64,000 nucleotides of DNA from Alphaproteobacteria bacterium 46_93_T64 (GTDB lineage Bacteria > Pseudomonadota > Alphaproteobacteria > Sneathiellales > Sneathiellaceae). Positions 45,332 to 54,060 of this stretch are shown one piece after another. Both the position numbers and the translations under genes were made by a program. Position 1 is the first letter of the stretch, and each line of letters starts with the position of its first letter. The notes under the pieces were generated by a model. It was given only the letters and a program-made list of their open reading frames with translations. It had not been told where the DNA came from and made no database searches. The stretch spans positions 1 through 64,000 of the forward strand of contig MAAN01000017.1 in the NCBI GenBank assembly GCA_002163135.1. The letters are read 5' to 3'.

Positions 45332-46375
45332 GTGTTGGAGCTTACAAACCAAATGACCGAGGTAGCGCTATGCAAAATCCTGTTTGTAGGAAATAAAGAT
45401 GGGGATGCACAGCAACTTTCCTGGTTAATCTCGAATATTAAGAAGCCAACTATGGAACTCATGCACGTTCCAGAAGCAGAAGCAGTCTTAAATCAGCGCA
45501 GCGCAGCAGATGCTAGTGTCATTTTACTTGATGCAGACAGTACCGGTGACAAAGAGTATGAGACACTAAAAGCCTTGCGGGCCACTTTCCCGGAGATACC
45601 TGTTGTACTCCTCACCGACGACGAAGACGAAACTGGAACATATGCGATCAGAAATGGTGCGCAAGATTATTTACTGCGCAGTCAACTAACAGCAACAGCG
45701 CTAAGCCGAAGCCTTGTCAGCGCAATTGAGCGTCAACGTGGGCAGCAACATTCTCCGGAGACCACTCCGTTATTGGAATCAGCGACAGCGGTTCTCAATC
45801 GTCTCCCAATGGGCGTTATTCTAGTTACAGCTTCATCACAAGTTCTGTTCTACAATGGCAAAGCAAAAATTTATCTCGACCGAGAAGATGGGCTTATCCT
45901 TGATAAAAACCGCATTTGTCAGGCTAGCAACACAAATGAAAATAAACAATTAGCTGAACTTCTGGCCAATGCGCTGTCTCCTTCATCAGAAGGAAAAAGT
46001 GAGGGTGATTTTGCTATGTCGGTAACACGAAATAATAGCGATTCACCACTTACAGTGATGGTTGCCCCCATTGGAACAGGGGTTGCGGGCAAGGGTGCTG
46101 TTCTTTTCGTCTCTGATCCGGTGGAACCAGTTGAACTTTCTATTGATGCAATATGCCGTCTATATACACTCACACCTGCAGAAGGGCGTTTAGCACTTGG
46201 CCTAACCAATGGCTACAAGCTAGATGACCTTGCCGAAGAATGGGGCGTTAGTATGCATACTGTTCGCTCCCAACTTCGACAAATTTTCAGGAAAACGGAC
46301 ACCAGTCGCCAGAGTGAGTTGGTCAAGTTAATCCTAACAGGTCCAGCGGCCTTAAAGGCAGCTCCAATTCTTTAA
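45332..46375 (+). CDS. Pseudo-receiver/PAS-like/LuxR-type transcriptional regulator
   Basis: A 347-residue regulator. The N-terminal receiver-like domain (about 8-135) keeps the acceptor strand VILLDADS, but the acidic pair that binds Mg2+ is replaced (LFVGNKDGD) and the conserved Lys is Arg (DYLLRSQL), so phosphorylation is doubtful. The middle (about 150-265) looks like a PAS-type sensor. The C-terminus (about 275-340) is a LuxR HTH: LTPAEGRLALGL, VSMHTVRSQLRQIFRKTD. GTG 45332 and ATG 45353 are both possible; GGAG at 45337-45340 favours the ATG. It precedes, in opposite orientation, the sensor below, and probably controls the secretion locus. Confidence 0.8.
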   Translation: MLELTNQMTEVALCKILFVGNKDGDAQQLSWLISNIKKPTMELMHVPEAEAVLNQRSAADASVILLDADSTGDKEYETLKALRATFPEIPVVLLTDDEDETGTYAIRNGAQDYLLRSQLTATALSRSLVSAIERQRGQQHSPETTPLLESATAVLNRLPMGVILVTASSQVLFYNGKAKIYLDREDGLILDKNRICQASNTNENKQLAELLANALSPSSEGKSEGDFAMSVTRNNSDSPLTVMVAPIGTGVAGKGAVLFVSDPVEPVELSIDAICRLYTLTPAEGRLALGLTNGYKLDDLAEEWGVSMHTVRSQLRQIFRKTDTSRQSELVKLILTGPAALKAAPIL

Positions 46376-46381
46376 TCCGAA

Positions 46382-48499
46382 TTAAGCTTCGTTTTCATCT
46401 TCTGGAGAAATCGAAAAATGCTGCCATTTTTCACGCCCGCCTCTGTTTTCTAGATAATTGATCAGGGCACTTACTGGTTTCCGATCATATCGTGTATCAG
46501 CATCTTCCATCAGAATACTCGTAGCCTTGTTGAAATCCAACGCACCGCGATAGGCTCGCGGGCTCACCATACCGACAAAAGCATTCGCAACCATTAGAAT
46601 TCTTGCAGCTTCATTAATAGCTGTGCCCTGTAACCCTCGTGGTTGACCACTACCATCCCAATGTTCTTGTAATTGCCTAAGGGTTTCGGCTACAGGTAAA
46701 TTGAATTTAACATCTTCAAGAAGGTCGGCGCTCGCAAACAAACTATCTCGCACAATAATCTTTTCGTCATCCGAAAGATTTCCGACTTTCGTGAGTGTTT
46801 CTCGTGGGACCAATATTTTACCCAAATTCATCAGATTCCCGGCAATGTCCACTGTGCGAGAGACTTTTTCTGTCGCCCCTAACTCTTCAGAAATTGCCAC
46901 GCTGACCTCTGCGACACGAGCCGATTGATGGGCTGAAAAAGGGTCTCTGCGGTCAAGAAAAGCGACCAATGTCGTCACCAAACTTCGAAGGACATTTTCT
47001 CTCTGTTCTCGCTCAGCGACTACTTCGGTAATATCCTGGAAAACAGCTAAAAGTTCGGAACCGTGCCCGTCCCCTTTACCTAGCGGAATAATATCTGACT
47101 TCCATACCAAATCACCCGTTTCCTGTTTTACAGTAACAAGTTGGGATTGAATCTTTTTGTCTTCCCGGGCTTGCTCCATCATCCCCTTTAGATTAGAAGA
47201 AACTTCTTTATCGAAAACATTTGAGAAACGTCTACCGATTATTTCATCCTGTCCCATTTCAGCAGAATCAGCAGTTTTCTTGTTAGCGAAAGCGAACTTG
47301 TTTTCGCTATCAAAAACTGCAATCGCTGTTGGTTGACGATCTGTGACAACTTTCAAGAATTCTGTTTTTTCTTGCAGGTCATCTGCCGTTCGTTTGTACT
47401 TCATTGCCAATTCAGCAGCCCTAATTGACGTACCATGTCGCCAGACAGCAACCACTGTTCCTGTAATTCCAAGAATTAACAGCAGGAAAATACCGAGCAT
47501 TGTATTAAGGCGCTGATTTGTCGCGGACAGAGCTTCCTGTGCAGTGATACTACGCACCAAATACCAGGGAGCACCAGCGATGGCTCTACCTGTCACCAGA
47601 ACTTCATCTCCAAGATAATTTGTTCGTCGATCAAACAATCCTGGCTGACCGACAACAAACGCCGCAGCCAATTTTCCGTCTGCACTCAATTTTCGCTTCA
47701 AAGCTTGCGTTCCATCGGCAAGCGGAGAAATGTACTCAACTAGTTTCCCCGTTTTCCGAACGAGGTAAGTTTCGCTACTATGCTGGGAATCTCCAGGTTG
47801 ATGAAGGTTCGGGAAAAGTGACTTTCGAACTGTTCGCAGCCCCACAATAAACCCAATAATTTGATCTACATCACCATTTTGCTGAATAGCATACACTGGA
47901 TGGACGAAGCCCATTACAGGCTCACCGTCCAGCCCCGAGTACATGTCTATGACTGCGGATACTCCGCTATCAGCTTGTGCCATTCCAGCCCGGATTGCAG
48001 GATTCATGGGAGGCATATTTCCGCTAGAGACTAGCAACCGACCTGTCCGATCAGTCAGGGCGATTCCAGCGCGACCAGGTCTCGCGACATTGGCCCTAAT
48101 TTCTGGCTCCTGCGGCTCCCAGAAGCCACTAATCACCGCATGGTTATTGAGCAAATTTATAAGATATCCAGCTTCTGGAACTTCAGTAATTTTTGCTCCG
48201 TTTTCTTGAGTATCTAACACCAATTGGGTCAAATACACTTGCAAGGATTCATTCTCTGCTAGAGACAGAATAGCTTCTCTCTGTTCTGTCAGCCATTTCT
48301 CAATAGCAGAAACTCTGCTATCGGCAACAATGCCCAAGCGAATTTCCCAGTTCTGGACATCCCTGCCTCTCTGCCCCTCAACAAAAACGATGGTGCCCCA
48401 GACACCCGCAATGACAACTGCAACAAGAGTAGCTGCAGCGAGCCATATGAATTTGTATGCTTTAGGAGACGTGCCCAGTTCTTCTTTAATGTCTGACAT
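46382..48499 (-). CDS. Membrane sensor: Cache-PAS-degenerate HD-GYP (copy 1)
   Basis: A 705-residue protein with transmembrane helices at about 17-40 and 338-358 enclosing a periplasmic dCache-type domain, then a PAS domain (about 385-505) and an HD-GYP-like domain (about 515-690). In HD-GYP phosphodiesterases the metal motif is HDIGK; here the segment reads AGNLMNLGKILVP, so His-Asp is Met-Asn. HHExxDGSGYP has become LQEHWDGSGQP. It therefore probably binds a ligand or partner rather than hydrolysing c-di-GMP. It converges on the LuxR-type gene and is divergent from the LapG-like protease gene, sharing its promoter region. Confidence 0.88.
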   Translation of the reverse strand: MSDIKEELGTSPKAYKFIWLAAATLVAVVIAGVWGTIVFVEGQRGRDVQNWEIRLGIVADSRVSAIEKWLTEQREAILSLAENESLQVYLTQLVLDTQENGAKITEVPEAGYLINLLNNHAVISGFWEPQEPEIRANVARPGRAGIALTDRTGRLLVSSGNMPPMNPAIRAGMAQADSGVSAVIDMYSGLDGEPVMGFVHPVYAIQQNGDVDQIIGFIVGLRTVRKSLFPNLHQPGDSQHSSETYLVRKTGKLVEYISPLADGTQALKRKLSADGKLAAAFVVGQPGLFDRRTNYLGDEVLVTGRAIAGAPWYLVRSITAQEALSATNQRLNTMLGIFLLLILGITGTVVAVWRHGTSIRAAELAMKYKRTADDLQEKTEFLKVVTDRQPTAIAVFDSENKFAFANKKTADSAEMGQDEIIGRRFSNVFDKEVSSNLKGMMEQAREDKKIQSQLVTVKQETGDLVWKSDIIPLGKGDGHGSELLAVFQDITEVVAEREQRENVLRSLVTTLVAFLDRRDPFSAHQSARVAEVSVAISEELGATEKVSRTVDIAGNLMNLGKILVPRETLTKVGNLSDDEKIIVRDSLFASADLLEDVKFNLPVAETLRQLQEHWDGSGQPRGLQGTAINEAARILMVANAFVGMVSPRAYRGALDFNKATSILMEDADTRYDRKPVSALINYLENRGGREKWQHFSISPEDENEA

Positions 48500-48615
48500 A
48501 CCAGCTTCCTGTTTTTGGTCTGGAGAGAATATGAAGCGAAAGAGTTTATGTAGTGTAACTATTTACCGGTTTTATTTGTCATCACAATAAATTCATGCAT
48601 CTGTGAAATATGTTA

Positions 48616-48662
48616 TTAACGCTTGTTAACCTTTATATGATCATACTACATTTACGGTAAAT
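48616..48662. promoter_or_regulatory. Two palindromes between the sensor and lapG-like genes
   Basis: TTAAC-GCTT-GTTAA (48616-48629) and ATTTAC-G-GTAAAT (48650-48662) are perfect inverted repeats in the 201-bp divergent region between the copy 1 sensor and the LapG-like gene. The second lies about 40-50 bases before the lapG-like start. They are candidate operators; the cognate factor is unknown. A GAGGG ribosome site precedes ATG 48701. Confidence 0.45.
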
Positions 48663-48700
48663 AAATCAGAATTTACTCTGATTGGAATTTTGAGGGTTAA

Positions 48701-49348
48701 ATGGCAATTCAGTCAAGGAAAGTAAGCAAATTACTGCGCTCTTCACTTTTGGCGTGCAGTTTGATGGTTTTGCCACAAATCCCCGCAGCTGAAGCAGTAG
48801 GAATATTTGGTTTCAAGGAAAACCCTCACTCAAGTTTAAAGCCTTTTCCAAAGTGGCAACAAGTTCTCAAAAGCTATAAAAACCGCCCAGGTGCATGCGG
48901 CAATGGGCAACTCAACGCTTGCGCCTACAAAAAATGGAAAGAACTCATTGAAGAGCTAAAGCACAAACCCAAAAAATATCAATTGGGTAAGGTGAATAGC
49001 TACATGAATCTCTACCGATACATTATGGATCCGATTAATTGGGGCGTAAGAGACTATTGGGAGATCCCGAAGGAATTTTTTGCTAAATTTGGAGATTGTG
49101 AAGACTATGCGATCGTCAAGTATTTCACATTAAGGGCTCTTGGCTGGAAAGCTGAGGATATGAAAATTATAGTGCTTCAAGATATGAATTTACGTATTGC
49201 TCACGCGATTTTGGCTGTCCGGTTCGAAAAGAAAGAAATGATATTGGATAACCAAATAGGCTTAGTAATAGAATCAAAAAGAATTCGTCACTATCGCCCA
49301 ATATATGCATTAAATGAAAATGGTTGGTGGCGTTACAAGCCACAGTAA
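48701..49348 (+). CDS. LapG-like periplasmic cysteine protease (BTLCP), intact triad
   Basis: A 215-residue transglutaminase-like cysteine protease. LapG cleaves the N-terminus of large adhesins and releases them from the cell when c-di-GMP is low. Signal peptide to about residue 30 (PQIPAAEA). The family core WQQVLKSYK, VNSYMNLYRYIMDPINWGVRDYWEIPKEFF leads to the catalytic Cys133 in GDCEDYAIVKY, His168 in RIAHAILAV and Asp183 in ILDNQ; Asp132 and Glu134 are the expected calcium ligands. It stands before a terminator, opposite the TolC-type gene. Confidence 0.92.
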   Translation: MAIQSRKVSKLLRSSLLACSLMVLPQIPAAEAVGIFGFKENPHSSLKPFPKWQQVLKSYKNRPGACGNGQLNACAYKKWKELIEELKHKPKKYQLGKVNSYMNLYRYIMDPINWGVRDYWEIPKEFFAKFGDCEDYAIVKYFTLRALGWKAEDMKIIVLQDMNLRIAHAILAVRFEKKEMILDNQIGLVIESKRIRHYRPIYALNENGWWRYKPQ

Positions 49349-49387
49349 TATCAAAGGTCAATTTAGATCTAACCGCAATTAGTCAAA

Positions 49388-49415
49388 AAAAAGCCTCGCA
49401 AATGCGAGGCTTTTT
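49388..49415. terminator. Bidirectional terminator between lapG-like and tolC-like genes
   Basis: AAAAAGCCTCGCA and TGCGAGGCTTTTT pair perfectly around AA, with A/T runs on both sides. It lies 40-67 bases after the protease stop and 24-51 bases after the minus-strand tolC-like stop, so it can end both convergent transcripts. Confidence 0.92.
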
Positions 49416-49438
49416 CTATTCAGTATCAGAATTTCTGA

Positions 49439-50782
49439 TTAGCTGTTGTCGTTTGGCAATGCTTCGTCTGGAAGCGTAATACCAAGAGTGCTGTTCAAGC
49501 GACCCATAGTAGCAAGCAGACGATATTTAGCAAACAGAACTGCGTATTCAACAGTCGTCAATGAAGTGCGTGAGTTGAACAGTTCATTGTCTGAGTCCAA
49601 CATATCGAGGAGGTCACGTTGACCAATTTCGAATTCTTGACGGTATGTTGCAGCAACTTGACCATTTGCCACCACTTGGTCGCCAAGTGCAGCAGCACGT
49701 GCTTTTGACCGTGCAAGTATACTCCAGCTTTGGCGAATTTCTTCTTCAACCAAACGCTCGAAACGCATTTTGCGCTGCTTGCTTTCAGAACTACGTTCAA
49801 TAGCTTCCTGCTGACGTCCAATATCGATACCACCACGATACAGATTGTAACGAAGACGAAGCATCGCAGTGAAGTCGTCGTTATGACCACTTACACCATC
49901 AGTATCGTTGTTTGCGTTTGCATCCAACTCCAAAGCTACTGTTGGGTAGAAGTTTGCTTCAGCCGCTCTGATTTCAGCATCTGATGTTTTCAGATCTGCA
50001 TTTGCAAAACGAATATCTGGATTGCTTTCCATGCCGATTGCAATGATGTCTTCCAAACCTTCAGGAAGGACACTGTCACTAAATTCAGGAAGTTCCATAT
50101 TAAGTGGTGTTTCACCAACTAAACGGCGGTAAGCGATTTCTGAATCGTCAAGCTGACGAAGAGTTTCAACAAGTGCCGCTTCTGCAGCAGAAACGCGAGA
50201 CTCTGTTTGTTGAACATCGCCAATACCACTTTGACCAGCGTCAACACGATCTCTGATTTCTTTCAAAGTCCGCTTGTGAATTTCGAGATTTTCCGTCGCC
50301 AAATTAACGACTTCAAGGTTACGAAGAACATCAAGATAAGACTGAACAACATCAAGACCGATAGCTTCAGCACGTTCACGAACTCGGTAAGCAGCACCGT
50401 CAACTCGGCTTGACTGACGATCAACTTCTGCTGAGCGAGCACCGCCATCAACAAGCGTTTGCGACAAAGAGATACTTCCCTCTGTCCGTGTCAGCCACTC
50501 ACTATCGATAGTAGTTGTGTCTGTCCATTCTTTACCAGCACCAGCTGCGATATCCAATGTTGGATAGTATAAGCCGTGTGCTTGTTCCAGTTCCTGATCG
50601 ATAGCACGACGATTTGCCGATGCTTCTCCGATTTCTGGATATTCTGTAACAGTTTTCTGGACGGCTTCAGTGAGCGATCCGGCTTGTACTGGCGCAATAA
50701 ACAGCGCGCTTCCGAAAACCGCTGTCATAACACTCGTTGTAATCAGTCTACGTGCGCTATGTGAGCTCAACTTGGACATCAT
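49439..50782 (-). CDS. TolC-family outer membrane channel for type I secretion
   Basis: A 447-residue TolC-like protein with a signal peptide (cleavage probably after VQA, residue about 34). Two OEP repeats of long helices and short beta strands follow: SLTEAVQKTVTEYPEIGEAS at the start, ERAEAIGLDVVQSYLDVLRN in repeat 1, GMESNPDIRFANADLKTSDAEI in repeat 2, and NLYRGGIDIGRQQEA near the end. It forms the outer-membrane duct for the ABC exporter and adaptor encoded on the other side of a long divergent region. LapE is the functional counterpart. Confidence 0.92.
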   Translation of the reverse strand: MMSKLSSHSARRLITTSVMTAVFGSALFIAPVQAGSLTEAVQKTVTEYPEIGEASANRRAIDQELEQAHGLYYPTLDIAAGAGKEWTDTTTIDSEWLTRTEGSISLSQTLVDGGARSAEVDRQSSRVDGAAYRVRERAEAIGLDVVQSYLDVLRNLEVVNLATENLEIHKRTLKEIRDRVDAGQSGIGDVQQTESRVSAAEAALVETLRQLDDSEIAYRRLVGETPLNMELPEFSDSVLPEGLEDIIAIGMESNPDIRFANADLKTSDAEIRAAEANFYPTVALELDANANNDTDGVSGHNDDFTAMLRLRYNLYRGGIDIGRQQEAIERSSESKQRKMRFERLVEEEIRQSWSILARSKARAAALGDQVVANGQVAATYRQEFEIGQRDLLDMLDSDNELFNSRTSLTTVEYAVLFAKYRLLATMGRLNSTLGITLPDEALPNDNS

Positions 50783-51675
50783 GCCCCTCTCCCAAATTTA
50801 ATTTAGTCAATGTTACGTTTTACATCAGTACTTCATACAAATTTATATGTCGGAAGTACCTGCTTACACTCCCACTGTCAAACAGCTTATTGGAGAGCTT
50901 GCTATAAATTTCTTTCATGCAAAGTAACTTAATTATTACCCGACAAACAACATTATTTACCTCAAACTCCCTTATTTCCATCGACGAGGTGAAACTGTGG
51001 TGTTTTTGCAACTACTTTCAGAGCAACATATGCTCCAACAACATAAATACCCCAAATGAGGTATGAACTAGCAAGTTTCCACTCAAATCCACAGTATTAG
51101 ACAAATACCCGCTTTAATTTCACATTATTGATTCGAACTAAACTTAACATATGATGGAACTAGCTTTCGATTTTTCCGCTCATATTTGCTTTTACATATC
51201 TTTTTTACTGTATTTAAGAAATTGTGGATTTACTTCACGTTTTATGGTTAATTTTATTGAAAATTGAGCATACTCCGCTCAAAATTTTAAGCTATCTCTC
51301 GGTTTTTCTACAATCATCAGACCGTAGAAGCCGAAGCATCGCAGTTTCAAATCGAGGAGAAGTTGTCATATTGAGGGATAAAAGGAAGAAGTGGATCACT
51401 TTTATTAACATGTTTTTCACCATATAGCCTTTCAATTCAATCTCAGGACAACAACTTTGGCGCAAATTGGTCAAAGATACAGTATGTGGATGGACAATAA
51501 TTTTGGGGGCAGGTTGACGGACCAGGAGGCTATTACGCACTAATATGCGTATCCAGCTTTTCCACTCTGGCGATCTATAAATCAAGAATCAGACTTTGCA
51601 GCGAAATGCAGTAGGTGCCTATCAGGTTCCAACTACCGTAACTGACATAACTGTTTCAATTTGGAAAATGAATTA
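50783..51675. other. Long AT-rich divergent region of the secretion locus
   Basis: This 893-bp gap between the tolC-like and ABC exporter genes is much longer than other gaps. It contains the near-palindrome at 51047-51064. Short frames in it have poor ribosome sites and unusual composition, so I list no gene. It probably contains divergent promoters, long leaders or remnants of a lost gene. Confidence 0.6.
51047..51064. promoter_or_regulatory. 18-bp near-palindrome, candidate operator site 1
   Basis: ATACCCCAAATGAGGTAT: the two nine-base halves are inverted copies at 7 of 9 positions. A second copy with 15 of 18 identical bases lies upstream of the acidic 131-residue gene (58720-58737). Position 51047 is about 265 bases from the tolC-like start and 610 from the ABC exporter start. 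The LuxR-type regulator of this locus is a plausible ligand; that link is inference. Confidence 0.55.
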
Positions 51676-54018
51676 ATGACTGATAAGACCAGCAAAGCAG
51701 ACACAACTCCAGATAGTGAATTGAGCGCTATCGACCTGAGGACTGCTGAGAAACTGCGCAGCGCTGCAGGGCAACCGGCTGACGCAGAAAATATAAAGAA
51801 CTTTACCGCCTCCAAGGCCTCAGAAACTGCAGGGGACACTGATTCTGCTTCAGAAGAGTCAGACAATTGGGATGTCCGCCTTTCTGAAGTTTCACGGTCT
51901 GACCACGATCCACTGCTAGGCTGTCTGGTTGCGCTTACCAAAGTATTTGAAGACCCACGGACTGCTGATGCCCTTATATACGGACTTCCGCTCGAAAATA
52001 ATCAATTAACACCCAATCTGTTTGTGAGAGCCGCAGAGCGAGTACGTCTTAGCGCGCGAATTACAAACAGAAAGCTGTCGAAAATTCCAGACGTCGTACT
52101 TCCAACAGTGCTCCTACTGAATGATCGACGCGCGTGTATATTACTAAAACGCAACGGTACCAACGCTGAAGTCATTTTCCCTGAAACCGGTGAAGGCGCT
52201 CAAATCATCCAATTTGCTGAACTTGAGGAACAATACGCAGGATATGCAATCTTTGTTCGGCCGAATTTCAAATTTCGGGTTGATCGGGATGAAAATCTAT
52301 CTGCCCGCAAAGGATCATGGTTCTGGGGAACCATGTGGCAATTCTGGCCCACCTATATTCAGGTGATCTTGGCAGCAATTCTGATTAACAGTTTCGCCAT
52401 AGCCAGTCCGCTTTTTATCATGAATGTATACGACCGTGTTGTTCCGAATAAAGCGTTGGAAACCTTATGGGTTTTAGCGTTCGGTGTTATTACCGTCGTT
52501 GGCTTTGATCTCGTCTTAAAAACACTACGATCCTATTTTGTAGATAACGCCGGCAAGCGGGCCGACGTTCTCCTATCAAGCAGAATCTTCGAACAAGTTT
52601 TAAACATACAAGTTAAGGCAAGACCTCAATCAGCTGGTGCGTTCGCCAATCACCTTCGCGAATTTGAGGCATTACGTGACTTTTTCACGTCAGCATCCGT
52701 AACCGCACTCGTTGACCTCCCCTTCCTCGGTATCTTCTTGTTAATCATTTATATGATTGGTGGGCCCATCGCGATCGTGCCTGCCGTTGCAGTACCGATT
52801 GTCATCATTATCGGGTTGGGGCTACAACTTCCAATGCGCCGTTCTGTTGCAAAAAATACAGAAGAGAACTCTCAAAAACACGGTGTGATCATTGAAACTA
52901 TCTCTGCTTTGGACACCGTGAAAAGCCTGGGCGTTGAAGGCCACATGCAAAAAGAGTGGGAACGTTTTGTTGGTGAAACGGCTAAAACAAGTGTCACCGC
53001 TCGGTTTTTCTCCGGCCTCGGGATAAATCTCTCAGCTGCGGCCATGCAATTGGTTACTGTCGCTGTTGTTATCTACGGCGTGACCTTGATGTCTGAGCCG
53101 GACTCAACTATGACAATTGGCGCCTTGATCGCGTCAACAATTCTGACAGGCCGGACTATGGCGCCTTTGGGCCAGATTGCCGCCTTGCTCACACGTCTCA
53201 ATCAAGCCATGGTCGCCTTAAAGGGCCTCAACCAAATTATGGCGCTACCAGTTGAAAGGTCTTCTGAGAAACGCCAACTTAGCCGCCCGAACATCTACGG
53301 CGAGATCGAATTTAAAGATGTGACATTCAAATACCCTGGAACAGAACTTCCAGCACTTACCAATGTTTCCTTTAAAATTCGTCCGGGAGAAAAGGTTGCC
53401 ATTATTGGACCTGTTGGATCCGGAAAAACCACAATTTCAAGGCTTCTAATCAATTTGTATGAACCCGATGAGGGAGCCGTATTAATCGACGGTACAGACA
53501 TTCGTCAAATTGACCCTTCCGACATTCGCCGCGCAGTCGGCAGTGTCATGCAGGATGTGACTCTGTTCCATGGAACAGTTCGCCACAACATTACAATGGG
53601 GCATCCACAGGCCGATGATGAAATGATCTTGAAATCGTCAAGATTGGCAGGGGTTCATGACTTTATTAGCCGTCACCCGCATGGCTATGACCTGCAAGTT
53701 GGTGAAAAAGGCGCGACCTTGTCTGGCGGGCAACGTCAAGCAATTGGCATTGCAAGAGCATTGCTCCCAAATCCTCCAGTTTTGATGTTTGATGAACCAA
53801 CCAGTTCAATGGATCTCAATTCAGAACGCCAATTTATCAACCGATTGAAGAGTTACGCGGATCGCAAAACACTGGTGCTTGTCACGCACAGGACATCGCT
53901 TTTCTCGATCGTAGATCGCATCATAGTTCTAGGCCATGGCAAGGTTGTTGCTGACGGGCCTCGTGACGAAGTCCTTAAAGTTGGACAGCGCGCGACCAAA
54001 AAGAACAAATCCGCTTAA
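51676..54018 (+). CDS. Type I secretion ABC exporter (LapB/LssB-like)
   Basis: A 780-residue exporter. After an acidic, disordered N-terminus (about 1-65) there is a C39-like domain without peptidase Cys (about 70-210), a six-helix membrane domain (about 225-510; NSFAIASPLFIMNVYDRVVPN) and an ATPase (about 530-770) with Walker A IIGPVGSGKTTI, signature TLSGGQRQAIGIARAL and Walker B VLMFDEPTS. It powers export of a large substrate. Start at ATG 51676; TTG 51661 is an alternative. Followed after 42 bp by the adaptor gene. Confidence 0.94.
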   Translation: MTDKTSKADTTPDSELSAIDLRTAEKLRSAAGQPADAENIKNFTASKASETAGDTDSASEESDNWDVRLSEVSRSDHDPLLGCLVALTKVFEDPRTADALIYGLPLENNQLTPNLFVRAAERVRLSARITNRKLSKIPDVVLPTVLLLNDRRACILLKRNGTNAEVIFPETGEGAQIIQFAELEEQYAGYAIFVRPNFKFRVDRDENLSARKGSWFWGTMWQFWPTYIQVILAAILINSFAIASPLFIMNVYDRVVPNKALETLWVLAFGVITVVGFDLVLKTLRSYFVDNAGKRADVLLSSRIFEQVLNIQVKARPQSAGAFANHLREFEALRDFFTSASVTALVDLPFLGIFLLIIYMIGGPIAIVPAVAVPIVIIIGLGLQLPMRRSVAKNTEENSQKHGVIIETISALDTVKSLGVEGHMQKEWERFVGETAKTSVTARFFSGLGINLSAAAMQLVTVAVVIYGVTLMSEPDSTMTIGALIASTILTGRTMAPLGQIAALLTRLNQAMVALKGLNQIMALPVERSSEKRQLSRPNIYGEIEFKDVTFKYPGTELPALTNVSFKIRPGEKVAIIGPVGSGKTTISRLLINLYEPDEGAVLIDGTDIRQIDPSDIRRAVGSVMQDVTLFHGTVRHNITMGHPQADDEMILKSSRLAGVHDFISRHPHGYDLQVGEKGATLSGGQRQAIGIARALLPNPPVLMFDEPTSSMDLNSERQFINRLKSYADRKTLVLVTHRTSLFSIVDRIIVLGHGKVVADGPRDEVLKVGQRATKKNKSA

Positions 54019-54060
54019 ACGCACCACCATTACAGATTAAAGAGAGATATAGGTATTCAT

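Noticed and set aside
46382-48499. Calling the HD-GYP sensors active c-di-GMP phosphodiesterases
   Set aside because: The His-Asp pair and later metal-binding histidines are replaced in both copies.
51224-51585. Short frames on both strands in the gap before the ABC exporter gene
   Set aside because: They overlap each other, lack good ribosome sites, and have no recognisable domains.
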